Below, one piece after another: positions 28,900 through 38,457 of a DNA stretch of 64,000 nt. Made by a program: the position numbers and the translations under genes. Under the pieces are notes generated by a model. The model did no database searches. It was not told where the DNA came from and saw only the letters and a program-made list of their open reading frames with translations. The DNA comes from Planctomycetota bacterium. GTDB taxonomy: Bacteria; Planctomycetota; Planctomycetia; Pirellulales; Pirellulaceae. The DNA is taken from NCBI GenBank assembly GCA_014238905.1, contig JABAAE010000010.1:170153-234152 (forward strand). The letters run 5' to 3'. Each line of letters starts with the position of its first letter. Within the stretch, counting starts at the first letter, position 1.

Positions 28900-29104
28900 G
28901 ATCGTTATTCGAAATCGAATCCGCGAGCTAAGATTCAAATCTGACGAAATGACGCAACAGGCGTTGGCAGATCAGGTTGGTATCACCCGGCAAACAGTGA
29001 TCGCGTTGGAGAAAGGTAAATATTATCCGTCTCTTGAATTGGCGTTTCGGATTGCCAAGACATTTGGCGTCCCATTGGAAGAGCTTTTTGAAGTGGTTCC
29101 ATAG
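28892..29104 (+). CDS. small XRE-family helix-turn-helix regulator
   Basis: 70 aa, essentially one HTH_3 domain: '[20 protein letters not shown]' helix 1-2, recognition helix '[20 protein letters not shown]', then '[16 protein letters not shown]'. It resembles the compact YozG/HipB-type regulators. A GGAGAT ribosome-binding site lies inside the end of the membrane-protein gene, and the two reading frames overlap by 8 bp. It likely binds DNA as a dimer and controls its own operon, and could recognise sites in the leader repeat region, but no operator could be proven. Confidence 0.92.
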   Translation: MDKIVIRNRIRELRFKSDEMTQQALADQVGITRQTVIALEKGKYYPSLELAFRIAKTFGVPLEELFEVVP

Positions 29105-29122
29105 TGTTTTCGTTCTGAACGA

Positions 29123-29177
29123 GGCCAGCGTCGATATTCAGGCCAGCGATCGATATTCAGGCCAGCGGTCGATAGAG
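29123..29177. repeat. 3 x 18-19-bp tandem repeat
   Basis: Three contiguous units starting ggccagcg and containing tcgata (29123-29140, 29141-29159, 29160-29177). The array begins 18 bp after the XRE regulator stop codon. The rest of the convergent gap up to 29538 shows only a weak 65-codon frame, not called. Confidence 0.85.
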
Positions 29178-29538
29178 GGGTGAAACCAATCAGTTCGCCG
29201 GTCCAGCATTCAAAATCAAGCTTAAAAAATGCTCCCCTTTTTAAGGGCGCTGCTTCCGAGTGTTGGTGGGTGTCATTCCTGTTTGTAGCTTTCTGGTTTG
29301 CGCTGCAAGGGCGTGAGGTCGACATGCCTTTGATGGGGAGCAGCAATCAGTGCAAATCCGATCGGATTTTCGTCTAGCTGTGCCGCCAAACTGCCGCGCC
29401 AAAATGGACCGAACGCAGTCGGGCAGGGCATGTTTTTGTGGCAGAGGAGTCCGAGGACCTCCCTGCTACCCGTCCTCCGATTTGGGCTTGCCTAACGGTT
29501 TTCTCTGTTGGTTTCCCTTGGCGTTGAGTGTTGGCCGA

Positions 29539-30882
29539 TTAAACCTCGCTAAGGGGTTCCTTGGCATCTCCAAATGTCGTCGGGTGGACATCCATTTTAT
29601 TCATCAACGAGAGGAATAAACGGCAAAGCTGTCGATCTGGTTTGCCTTGATATTCTAAGACTCGGCCACCGTTGAGCCGTCCACCACCACCTCCCAGTAA
29701 GAGGATCGGCAGTTGGTCGTTGTCGTGTCTTGCGCCAGCCATCATACTTGAGCAGGACATCAGCATCGTGTTGTCCAGGAGCGTTCGCGAACCCTCCTGG
29801 ATCGAGTCGAGTTTTTTCGCGAAGTAGGCAATCTGCTCCATGAAAAACTGATTGACCTTTAGCCAATCCTCCCCGTCGGAATGCGACAGCAGGTGATGAA
29901 TCATGTAATCGATCCCGTTCCCTTTTTGCTGAACAGACTTCAGGTTTGGAAATCTCAAGGCACTATGGTCATTGTTCAATTTTAAGGTGGTAATGCGAGT
30001 CGTGTCGGTTTGAAATCCAAGCACCATAATGTCGCACATCAGTCGCATGTGCTCGGCAATATCCTGTGGAATACCGTTAATCGGTCGCTCGATGTTGGGC
30101 TTGTCTAGCGTCGGTCGCCAGCCTTGCAGTTCGCCCCGTGTTCCAGCATTTTTAATCCGTTTTTCAACTTCTCGGACTGAATTCAAATACTCATCCAGCT
30201 TCCGCTGATCGGTTTGGCTGATGTTGCGGCGAAGGTCGGTAGCGTCGGTCAGGACTGCGTCTAACACGCTTCTGTCGGCAGGGGTTCCTGCGTCTTTGAA
30301 AAGTCGATCGAAGGCCAGCGCCGGGTAGATTTCCAAGGGAGTCGGCGTCGTTGGTGAACTCCAGGAAATGTGAGAGCTGTACAGCATGGAGTAGTTTTTG
30401 TGGACCGAAGGATTCGATCGTTCGCAGCCAAGCACGAGGCTGGGCACTTTTGTCGATCGACCGTAGGTTTGAGCCAGTACCTGGTCGAAGCTGGTTCCTG
30501 ACCGAATATCGCCGCCGGAAGAAATTGGGGCGCCCGAAAGAACATTTCCAGTCTGCGAACTATGGATGTTTCCTTTACGAGCCTGTTCGTGGTAAAGACC
30601 TCGGACAAAAGTCAGCTTTTCACGAAAATCTGCCAGAGGAGCGAGGACCTTGCCAAGCTCCATCGATTTGCCTTCCCCTTTTGCCCACCATTCTTTGGAA
30701 TGGAATCCGTTTCCTGAAAAGACAACCGCTAAACGAACCGGCGGCTCGCTGGGAGAAAGACTCCCGGCTTTTTCATCACCCCAGACGGTATGGGATTCCA
30801 GCCACGGAAGGGCCATCGTCACACCGGTGCCATGCAGGAATGCCCGGCGAGAGAGTTGGTGTTTGGTTTTTGAATTCTTCAT
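29539..30882 (-). CDS. DUF1552 family exported protein (Tat signal)
   Basis: 447 aa. The N-terminus carries a twin-arginine signal (SRRAFLHG, residues ~11-18, then a hydrophobic stretch 'TGVTMALPWLES'). The rest matches the planctomycete/acidobacterial DUF1552 family: 'RLAVVFSGNGFHSKEWW', 'KLTFVRGLYHEQARKGNIHS', 'GTSFDQVLAQTYG', 'MRLMCDIMVLGFQTDTTRI' and 'LLLGGGGGRLNGGR'. The fold is related to DUF1501/alkaline-phosphatase-like proteins, and members nearly always sit next to a DUF1592-type cytochrome, as here (the partner ends 52 bp upstream). Tat export suggests a folded, perhaps cofactor-bearing, periplasmic protein. The reaction is unknown. Confidence 0.92.
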   Translation of the reverse strand: MKNSKTKHQLSRRAFLHGTGVTMALPWLESHTVWGDEKAGSLSPSEPPVRLAVVFSGNGFHSKEWWAKGEGKSMELGKVLAPLADFREKLTFVRGLYHEQARKGNIHSSQTGNVLSGAPISSGGDIRSGTSFDQVLAQTYGRSTKVPSLVLGCERSNPSVHKNYSMLYSSHISWSSPTTPTPLEIYPALAFDRLFKDAGTPADRSVLDAVLTDATDLRRNISQTDQRKLDEYLNSVREVEKRIKNAGTRGELQGWRPTLDKPNIERPINGIPQDIAEHMRLMCDIMVLGFQTDTTRITTLKLNNDHSALRFPNLKSVQQKGNGIDYMIHHLLSHSDGEDWLKVNQFFMEQIAYFAKKLDSIQEGSRTLLDNTMLMSCSSMMAGARHDNDQLPILLLGGGGGRLNGGRVLEYQGKPDRQLCRLFLSLMNKMDVHPTTFGDAKEPLSEV

Positions 30883-30934
30883 GGGATTACTATGGATTAA
30901 AGTCGGAAAACCGTGGTGGGAATAGGGTAGTCAA

Positions 30935-33900
30935 TTACCGATCACGTCCGCGCAATTCACGGAACTGCGGGCTGCAAACGATCATCTCAATCGCATGGTT
31001 AATGTGATACCGGTTTGCTTTAAGCTGAACGATCATCTCATCGATCAATGGCCGATCGGATAATTGGACGCTTCTGCCTAATGCATAACCGGTCAGCTTT
31101 CGGCAGAATTGCCGCAGGAAATCGTCGCGGCGGGACTCCAGCAAGTACTGACGGAGACCCTCGATACCGTCAATCTCGGTGCCATCTGGAAGTTTCGAGG
31201 TCGTATTGATCTTTAATCCGGACTCATCCTGGCTGCGAAAACGACCGATCGCGTCAAATCCTTCCAAGGCGAATCCAAATGGATCGATGCGTTGGTGACA
31301 GCGGGCACAAGCTTGGTCGTTGCTGTGCCGTTGGATTAATTGCCGTTCAGTCAATCCTTGGGGTGGTTCGTCCGGGAGCACAGGGACGTCTTTGGGTGGT
31401 CGTGGAAGCTTCTCGCCCAGGAGAACCTCGCTGACCCAGTTGCCGCGGAGGATGGGACTGGTTCGCGAAGCGCCGCTCTGCCTGGCGAGCGTACTGGAAA
31501 AACCTAGGACTCCGCCCCGACCGATGGCACGAATTCCGTCGACTCGCCGCCATTGGAGGGATTCGGCGCTAATTCCGCTCATCCCGTAATGTTGCGCCAG
31601 CGGCCCGTTAACGAAAGTATGATCCGCATCAAGCAATGATAAGGCTGAGCGATTGTTTTGAAACAAGTCTATGAAAAATCGCACTGATTCCTCCTGCATG
31701 GCACCCCGCAGAGAAGGAAAGGTGGGGAAGTGACGCTCGCTTTTCTCGTCGAGCGTCTCCAGGTCACGAACATGCAAGTATTGTGCGCCAAACTCCGTTG
31801 CCAAGCGACGGATCCTGTCGTCTGTCATCATTCGTTTCATTTGGGCAACCAACACTTGCTGTTGCTGGAGTTGACCGGTCTCGGCGAGTGCTCGGAGTTG
31901 ATCATCCGGAGCGGATGACCAGAGGAAGTAGCTTAAACGTGTCGCGAGTTCCCAGTTGTTGACCGGAGCCGCGTTGGTACCGGGACCGGGTTGTTCGCCT
32001 CGATACAGGAAAGCTGGTGCGATCAATATTCGTGCCAAAACCTGTCGCACCGCAGCTTGATGAGGTAGTTCCTGGTCCCGCAAGGCGGTATAAAGTTTTC
32101 TAAGCCGGTTCTGCTCAGCGGTGGTAGCTGGACGCCGCCAGGCCTTGGCCGCAAAGTCCAGGACTCCCTGGACGTGTTGGGGTTGGACTTCGATTAATCG
32201 TTTCCGGAATTTGGCAGCCTGCTTTTGCAAGGGCTCACGCAACGGCGCGAAAGCGCTGGGGTCCGCATCCTGGGTGGCAAACTGATAGAGTTGTTCGTAG
32301 GCATCGACTTGCTTCAGGGGTGACTGGCTGACAAATTGAAGTTTTTCCCAAAGCCGATCGAGTCGTTTGCTTTGAGTGTCGTTGAGCATTAGACGTTGCA
32401 AGTGCTCGTCTTCCCGGTAGAAAAGCGTTAGCGTGACGACTTCATCAACGGGAACAATTTTCGCGTAACAGAGAGCCGCTGGAAATAATTCTCGAAAATC
32501 ATCGAAGGCGGATTCGAAGCGTCTTCGGGATTCACTTGCCGCGTTGACAACGATCGGTGCGGTATGCTTGGTGCGGAGGTTGTTGTCCGACCATTTACCG
32601 TTGATGTTTGCCGTTTGAGCTTTGCCGGCGGTGATCTGGTTGACGCCCTGTGGTTTGTCGGTTGAGAGCTGAAACTGGACACTTCCTTCCTTGCCCTTTT
32701 CCGGGTGGAGTCTTCCGGTAACTACCACCTCGGCATTTTCTGCCAATCCCGCCGGTATTTTAAATTCCATGATCGAGGGAGCAATCGATTCAATGTTTTC
32801 GCCTTCTACTTTGCCAGCAGATAGCTCAAACCATTTCATCGGCCCTCGAGGTGCCCGGATGGTTTCACGCAAAGTCTTGTTGCCCGCATTTAATCCGGAT
32901 GATTTTCCCGAAATGACTTGTTGGACAGTCTGTGCGATTTCGTTGACGTTCGCGTTTTCAGCAATCACCGCCGCTCTCCATTGGGCAAGTGCCGAACCGT
33001 TGGGGATCACGCTTTTGGATGGTGCTTTTTCGGTGGACTCACAAAAATGCCAAACATCCGCATTGCCAAAGGAATCGGACAGCGGGTTTGCTGTCTGGAT
33101 TCGATCCACCACTTCTTTTGCCAAGTCCCAGACCCGTTGGTCGCCACCTTGTTCGGTGACGGTCAGTTCGACCTGTGTGGTGTCGCAGGCGTGCGATTTA
33201 TCCCGAGCGTTGACGATGATTTTCAGCAGGTCGCCGGGTTGGACGGCTAACTTTTTGGTGGAATTGAATTCGCTGCGGTTGCCATTGTCAAAAACTCCAC
33301 TGACGATCGTGTCGGCATTTCCCCGGGTGACCAATTCGATTCGCCACGCCACACCATTGCCGCAGACACCATCTGAATCAGCAAAGCTGCCTTGGATCCG
33401 GACCGATCCGTTGATGGGGCTCTGCCAATAAACGATCGCGTCCTTCGTTGGTGAGGGATGAACATTGAAGCTTCGGCCTGGTACCGTCAGGGTGGTAAAT
33501 TTGATGGTGTCGGCGTTTTTATTAACTAGCAAATTGGGTGTCTGCGAACGCCCCCAGCCAGAAATATCGGCGTATCCACCGATTTTTGTCAATTTTTCCT
33601 GGAAGTGGCCCTGGACCACCGGGGTGGAAAAACTTCCCAACTGGACGGTGGAGACCCAGTTTTTGAGGACATTCAAATTGAGTCCACGCTGGATGGCAAG
33701 GTCTTCGATCGGCTTGCTGCTGTGGTGAGTTTCGGCAATTACTTGCAAGTATTCCAGGGTGCGAGCCGTTTCATCATTGACCATGTTTTCGATGCGTTGG
33801 ACCAAGCCGCCGACTCCTCGCAGGGGGATTTCTGGATAGCCTGCGATCACTAACCGGGGGCGCTCCCAAATAACGGCATCATGGTCGCTGCCGTCTCCGG

Positions 33901-35014
33901 CGCTACCTGCAGAAAGGTAGACCGTTACCTGACGACCATTTTCCGGTGCCGTCAACTTTAAACGCAGTTCGGCGCTGGCAGCCAACGGGTTGACCGGTTC
34001 CTGCCAGGCTTTCGGACCGTTTACTTTTCCAATGTGCCCGACGCTGGTGAATCGCCACAGCGATTGCTGCCATGGTTGGATGTCAGAAGCGGCCATTTTG
34101 CCCGCCCGCCACCGGGATTGAAGTTCGGCGAGTAATAGGGAGGGGTTTTCCTGGTTGAGCATCTGCCACAAAAGCCCGAGATACTTTTCATTCAAGTTCC
34201 GGGTGCGAGCCAGAGTTTTAACCGTGAGTTTCTCCGAAAGAAGCGCCTCCTTTTCGTCCCGCAGGGCCGAAACGTATTCTTTGACAGACAATCGTCCTCC
34301 GGCGTTCGTATCGAACTTCACTCCCTGTAAGTTCATGGCCGAAGCCCCAGTTGAACTGCTGGTTTGAGCATAGAGCTCGCGAATTTCGGCCAGCGTTTGG
34401 TCTGTCCAATCACGGGAGCTTGTGCTCGACGAAAAATGAATTCCATCAGGCAGCAACATGGCGTGGTCGGCGATTTCTTTTGCTGCATCAAGATATTTAG
34501 TCAATAACACCGGTGACATCACCAAGGCAGAACCGACGTTGGTAAATCCCTCGCCAGCAGCCCCATCGATAGGAAACTCTCTTGCTGGGTTGAGCGTGTT
34601 GACGCCGGTTAAATCTCGCACCGTGTAGGTGTATTCCCTGTTTGATAAGCGACGCAATACGACCGGGCCGGGATCACCTGCGTTTTCCAACGCGAACTCA
34701 TCCAATGTTGCCTGAACCCATCTGGTGAACTGTTGCTTCTGGGTAGCTGAAAATTGTTTCGAATCTTCCGGCGGCATTTCTCGGTCAGAAATCTGATGCA
34801 GCACGGCCTCCCAGATCTGCGGCTGTTGTTTGATTTGAGCGACCGTGGAGAATCGTTCGAGATCGAGTTCTCCCTTTTGTTTTTCCGCCGAATGGCAGGT
34901 GATGCAAAACTCTTTGAGCAACGGCTGGATTAATTCTTTAAAATCCTGAGTAGGGGAACGAGAAGGCGTTGTCATCACGACGGTGAGGATTACAAAGATC
35001 GGTAACCATTTCAT
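30935..35014 (-). CDS. DUF1587/DUF1592/DUF1588/DUF1585 planctomycete cytochrome c protein
   Basis: 1,359 aa from the ATG at 35014, preferred over the 7-codon upstream start because AAGGA precedes it and a signal peptide follows (WLPIFVILTVVMTTPS). Domain order: PSCyt1-like haem segment with CITCH near residue 37; DUF1587 ('VLRRLSNREYTYTVRDLTG'); a long middle region with carbohydrate-binding-like beta blocks; DUF1595 and DUF1592 ('LATRLSYFLWSSAPDDQLRA'); DUF1588 with a second haem motif CARCH; and C-terminal DUF1585 ('FCRKLTGYALGRSVQLSD'). It is longer than many family members because of the middle insert. It is in an operon with the DUF1552 gene. The pair is thought to act in extracytoplasmic redox or polysaccharide metabolism, but its chemistry is undescribed. 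Confidence 0.92.
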   Translation of the reverse strand: MKWLPIFVILTVVMTTPSRSPTQDFKELIQPLLKEFCITCHSAEKQKGELDLERFSTVAQIKQQPQIWEAVLHQISDREMPPEDSKQFSATQKQQFTRWVQATLDEFALENAGDPGPVVLRRLSNREYTYTVRDLTGVNTLNPAREFPIDGAAGEGFTNVGSALVMSPVLLTKYLDAAKEIADHAMLLPDGIHFSSSTSSRDWTDQTLAEIRELYAQTSSSTGASAMNLQGVKFDTNAGGRLSVKEYVSALRDEKEALLSEKLTVKTLARTRNLNEKYLGLLWQMLNQENPSLLLAELQSRWRAGKMAASDIQPWQQSLWRFTSVGHIGKVNGPKAWQEPVNPLAASAELRLKLTAPENGRQVTVYLSAGSAGDGSDHDAVIWERPRLVIAGYPEIPLRGVGGLVQRIENMVNDETARTLEYLQVIAETHHSSKPIEDLAIQRGLNLNVLKNWVSTVQLGSFSTPVVQGHFQEKLTKIGGYADISGWGRSQTPNLLVNKNADTIKFTTLTVPGRSFNVHPSPTKDAIVYWQSPINGSVRIQGSFADSDGVCGNGVAWRIELVTRGNADTIVSGVFDNGNRSEFNSTKKLAVQPGDLLKIIVNARDKSHACDTTQVELTVTEQGGDQRVWDLAKEVVDRIQTANPLSDSFGNADVWHFCESTEKAPSKSVIPNGSALAQWRAAVIAENANVNEIAQTVQQVISGKSSGLNAGNKTLRETIRAPRGPMKWFELSAGKVEGENIESIAPSIMEFKIPAGLAENAEVVVTGRLHPEKGKEGSVQFQLSTDKPQGVNQITAGKAQTANINGKWSDNNLRTKHTAPIVVNAASESRRRFESAFDDFRELFPAALCYAKIVPVDEVVTLTLFYREDEHLQRLMLNDTQSKRLDRLWEKLQFVSQSPLKQVDAYEQLYQFATQDADPSAFAPLREPLQKQAAKFRKRLIEVQPQHVQGVLDFAAKAWRRPATTAEQNRLRKLYTALRDQELPHQAAVRQVLARILIAPAFLYRGEQPGPGTNAAPVNNWELATRLSYFLWSSAPDDQLRALAETGQLQQQQVLVAQMKRMMTDDRIRRLATEFGAQYLHVRDLETLDEKSERHFPTFPSLRGAMQEESVRFFIDLFQNNRSALSLLDADHTFVNGPLAQHYGMSGISAESLQWRRVDGIRAIGRGGVLGFSSTLARQSGASRTSPILRGNWVSEVLLGEKLPRPPKDVPVLPDEPPQGLTERQLIQRHSNDQACARCHQRIDPFGFALEGFDAIGRFRSQDESGLKINTTSKLPDGTEIDGIEGLRQYLLESRRDDFLRQFCRKLTGYALGRSVQLSDRPLIDEMIVQLKANRYHINHAIEMIVCSPQFRELRGRDR

Positions 35015-35266
35015 GTTGTCGTCCTTCGAATACAAAAGCTTTCACAGGTTTTGAGAAAATCCGCTCATGAGATTCTACTCTGGATCATCAGCTTTGCCGG
35101 TATCGCGTCCTGTTTGAGGACGCTGATTTACTTTTACCAGTTTGTTCTTAAAGAAGCGACGCCGCTACGTGATTCGTCCATTTTTTGAAGAATTAAATGA
35201 CTAAATTTGGCCTGAGGGGATGAAAGAAACTAAGAAACCGATCGGTTGAGTGAAGGATCGGTTTTC

Positions 35267-35310
35267 GGATCGGTCTTTCAATCCACAGGGATCGGTCTTT
35301 CAATCCACAG
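35267..35310. repeat. 2 x 22-bp perfect tandem repeat
   Basis: Two exact 22-bp units beginning ggatcggtctttcaatcc, flanked by partial copies on both sides (ggatcggtttt before, ggatcg after). Located 250 bp upstream of the minus-strand DUF1592 gene start. Confidence 0.9.
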
Positions 35311-35958
35311 GGATCGTCCAGATGAATTCAAACGGAGGTGGTTCCAGTTCGTTTGGGTAGTGTCTCGGTCGGTCATCAGGTCGGTGTGACTGAACGCTCC
35401 TCGCACAGGGGTTCCACTGGACGCGGCGAATTTCGTCGCTCGTGAGAGGCCACTGCCTGGTCACCTTATGGGGGCTTGTCGGTCGGCAGAGTCATCGCTT
35501 GGATCAGCAGAATGGATTGTCGAGGCGAGACGATTTGCTCCGCATCGGCTAACCAACATGATCTCTTCTCGAGATTTGGTATCTCGGCGAATGACTGGCA
35601 GGTAAATTGGGCTGCCTGCTCTTGGGAGGGATTGTGAGGGTACCGATTTTTTTAGGGTAACGCAAAATCGCCAAACACCTAGTGCCGCGTAAAAAAAGTG
35701 AGTCCTGCCAATGAATTCGACGAAACCCACGCAGATGACAACTCAGCGGCGGGAATTGGCATGTTGCAGGCGACCGATCGCGAATGAACAACCTGAGGAT
35801 TAGGGGAAAGTGAGGTGGTGGGAAATTCGCAGGTGATCGGATGCGTCTCTTTTTTGATTCCAGCGAGCCTTTTTCCAGCATCTACCGAAGCACCGTTACA
35901 AAAGCGGGTCTCGATACAGAGCGATACATAGAAGGTTTTCTGATCGTCCAACGGTGAT

Positions 35959-36061
35959 ACCTTGTTGGTGTAGACTAGGCTTTCCTTGTTGGCGTAGAGT
36001 CGGTGAGACCCTGTTAGCGTAGAATACCGCTTAGCGTAGAAGACTTGTTAGCTTCGAAAAC
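35959..36061. repeat. degenerate tandem repeat, about five units
   Basis: Five imperfect units of about 17-25 bp, each with a core like ttgttggcgtaga or ttagcgtaga. It ends 145 bp upstream of the second CotH start. The decay between units suggests an older array than the perfect ones nearby. Confidence 0.6.
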
Positions 36062-36206
36062 CGGTTGGCTCAAAAAATAGAGCGTGCTGGAATGGGTGTG
36101 GAGAAAACTGGCATTGTTTATTCACTTTTCGACTTTCCCGGTACATTGACGTTTCCCGTCCATCGGCTATGTCTCCGATGATCAATCGCGAAGGATTCTG
36201 AACACC

Positions 36207-38015
36207 ATGAAAAATACCGTCAAAACAGTCCTCGTCAGCGTGACGGTTTGGGCAATTTGTTTTCCTTCCCATTGCTCGCCGATCGGTGCCGAAGAACTCT
36301 CGGTAGGCGATCTTTTTCCGACCGACCGATTGATTCAGGTTCATGTCACGTTAGCCCAAACCGACTGGGATAAGATTCGCTACCAGACCCGAACTTTTTT
36401 TACGGCGCTCGATGAAAGCCGGAAAAATTCACCTCCTGATAGTCCCTACACCTATGTCGACGCCTCGGTGGTGATTGATGGCGTTGAGTATCCACATGTG
36501 GGCGTGCGAAAAAAAGGATTTATCGGTTCGCAGAGTTCCGATCGACCATCACTCAAAATCAAGCTCGACTATGTAGACAAGGATGCGGAGATCGATGGCT
36601 TGTCTGTGCTTACCCTGAATAACAATAAACAGGATCGGACTCAATTGAGTCAATTCATGACTTATCGCTTTTTTAACACCATCGGATCACCTGCGCCGCA
36701 GTGTTGTCTGGCCAAGGTATTTGTCAATGGTGTCAGCCTGGGCGTGTACTCCCACGTGGAGTCGGCCAAAAAACCCTTGGTTAAAAGGGGTTTTAACACT
36801 TCCAAAGGGACTCTGTTCGAAGGGACGGTGGTTGATTTTTACGAAGGCTGGGAGATGGCCTTTGAACGCAAGTTTGGAAAAGAAAAATTCGGCAGAAAGC
36901 AAATCCGCAACGTCATTGAAGCTATCAAGGGTGAAGAGGGAGACAAGTTGGTTTCCAAAGAATCTTCGGGAAAAGCTTGGGTTCCTCTCGACGATGGTCA
37001 GGGCACCGACTGGGCGGCTGTTGAATACGACGACCAGCAATGGCTGTCTGGTGTTAATGGTGCCGGTTTCGAAATTGGGAAGGGCTACCAGGATGACATC
37101 AACCAATCATTTAATTTGAAGGAGCAGTTGTACCGCAAGGGCACATCGGTCTACCTGCGGTTTGGCTTTGATGTGGCCGACATCCAAAAAGTTCAATCTC
37201 AAAAGCTCTTCTTGAAGATGAAATACGATGATGGTTTTGTCGCCTATCTTAACGGAACTCAATTGTTGTCCGTCAACGCTCCGGAGAAGCCGGCATGGGA
37301 TTCCAAGTCGACCACGAGCCATCCCGACGCGGCAGCCAGCGTTTTTGAACGCTTTGATATTACCGCCCACCTAGACAAGTTAACCGAAACCAACAATGTG
37401 CTGGCGATCCATGGCATGAACCAGTCCGCCAGCAGCGGCGATATGCTGTTCGTTGTGGAACTGGAATCTAGTGACTATGACAAAATAAAAGAGATTTTTA
37501 ATCACGTCGACGAAAACGCATTTTACCAATTCTGGGCTGCAGAAAGCCTGCTTGGATTTTGGGATGGCTACTCTGCGAATCGGAATAACTTTTTTTTCTA
37601 TGTTCATCCGGAATCAGAAAAGATCCATTTTGTTCCTTGGGGCACCGATTCGCTTTTTCAGAAAACAAGTCCGCTGGACAGAGACCCCCGCTTACCGTTG
37701 AGCGTGAAAACCAATGGGATTATTTCCCATCTGGTTTACCAAACATCCTCTGGCCGCCAACATTACAAAAAAGTTCTCTTTGATTTGCTCGAGGATTTCT
37801 GGAACGAAGAAGAGATGATTGACGAAATTGTCCGCCTTGAGGAAATTATCAGGCCCCATTTGCATCGGATCCAGCAACAGAGATTTTCAACCCGCCCAAT
37901 GCAGGAGTTCATTAAGCAGCGTCGTCCTGAAATTCTTGAGGAAGTTAAAGATGGTATGCCAATCTTCAAACGCAAACCACCAGAACTTCCCCTTCTCAAA
38001 AACCCCCGTCGGTAG
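36207..38015 (+). CDS. secreted CotH-kinase family protein with inserted jelly-roll-like domain (second copy)
   Basis: 602 aa with a signal peptide (VLVSVTVWAICFPSHC). CotH motifs match the 21.4-kb paralogue: 'VGVRKKGFIGSQ', 'TLNNNKQDRTQLSQFMTYRF', 'YSHVESAKKPLVKRGF', 'LGFWDGYSANRNNFFFY' and 'FVPWGTDSLF'. Between 'FYEGW' (~residue 215) and the 'FYQFWAAESLLGFWDGYSAN' block, about 180 residues are inserted ('GTDWAAVEYDDQQWLSGV', 'YLRFGFDVADIQKVQ', 'FLKMKYDDGFVAYLNG'), with the look of a galactose-binding/jelly-roll module common in planctomycete exoproteins. This copy lacks the C-terminal beta domain of the other. The insertion splits the kinase-like domain rather than being appended. Confidence 0.87.
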   Translation: MKNTVKTVLVSVTVWAICFPSHCSPIGAEELSVGDLFPTDRLIQVHVTLAQTDWDKIRYQTRTFFTALDESRKNSPPDSPYTYVDASVVIDGVEYPHVGVRKKGFIGSQSSDRPSLKIKLDYVDKDAEIDGLSVLTLNNNKQDRTQLSQFMTYRFFNTIGSPAPQCCLAKVFVNGVSLGVYSHVESAKKPLVKRGFNTSKGTLFEGTVVDFYEGWEMAFERKFGKEKFGRKQIRNVIEAIKGEEGDKLVSKESSGKAWVPLDDGQGTDWAAVEYDDQQWLSGVNGAGFEIGKGYQDDINQSFNLKEQLYRKGTSVYLRFGFDVADIQKVQSQKLFLKMKYDDGFVAYLNGTQLLSVNAPEKPAWDSKSTTSHPDAAASVFERFDITAHLDKLTETNNVLAIHGMNQSASSGDMLFVVELESSDYDKIKEIFNHVDENAFYQFWAAESLLGFWDGYSANRNNFFFYVHPESEKIHFVPWGTDSLFQKTSPLDRDPRLPLSVKTNGIISHLVYQTSSGRQHYKKVLFDLLEDFWNEEEMIDEIVRLEEIIRPHLHRIQQQRFSTRPMQEFIKQRRPEILEEVKDGMPIFKRKPPELPLLKNPRR

Positions 38016-38457
38016 ACGACGATTTGTATTGGGTGAAAACGTTATGTTTTCGCTTGGCATTTCTTTCACCTCGCTCGAGCGGTCGAATTGGCTTGGAAGT
38101 TAGAGGGATCGGTCCGGTTCGAACAGGATGTTGGTTCTGATCGGGGCAAAATCGGCAGCGAGTCCAAAAAGGGTTTCCTGGGACCAGCGACTGACCCGGG
38201 GACTGGATTTCCACACTTCAATGAGATTTTTTTTCGCCCCAGAGAGAAACGGTGACGAAGTGGGCCGGCGGTATTTTTTTCGGTGGAAAAATGCGTTTGT
38301 CGGCAATGGCCCTGGGAGTCCTTCGCTGCCTCCACGGAGTCGGCAAGTACCGGAGATCTGCTGCCCGTCGATCTGCTGAGCAGCGGGCATTGAGTCCTGG
38401 AGAGAATCCGTTTAGTTTGTGGGCACCGTTTATTGCCATCTTGACCACCGAAAACCG
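38016..38457. other. intergenic region
   Basis: 440 bp between the CotH gene and the aminotransferase gene, same strand. It probably contains the CotH terminator and the aminotransferase promoter. Overlapping frames on both strands lack support. Confidence 0.4.

Larger units (their letters stand above)
35015..36206. other. long divergent intergenic region
   Basis: 1.2 kb between the DUF1592 cytochrome (minus) and the second CotH gene (plus). It holds two tandem-repeat clusters (35267-35310 and 35959-36061). Several minus-strand frames (35461-35951) overlap one another without start signals or recognisable products and are not called. Confidence 0.5.

Noticed and set aside
29180..29377. 65-codon plus-strand frame with one hydrophobic segment
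   Set aside because: GTG start without a ribosome-binding site, next to a repeat array, and no homology-like features; too weak to call.
35461..35951. Three overlapping minus-strand frames of 89-110 codons in the large gap
   Set aside because: They overlap each other in different frames, lack ribosome-binding sites and have no recognisable product.
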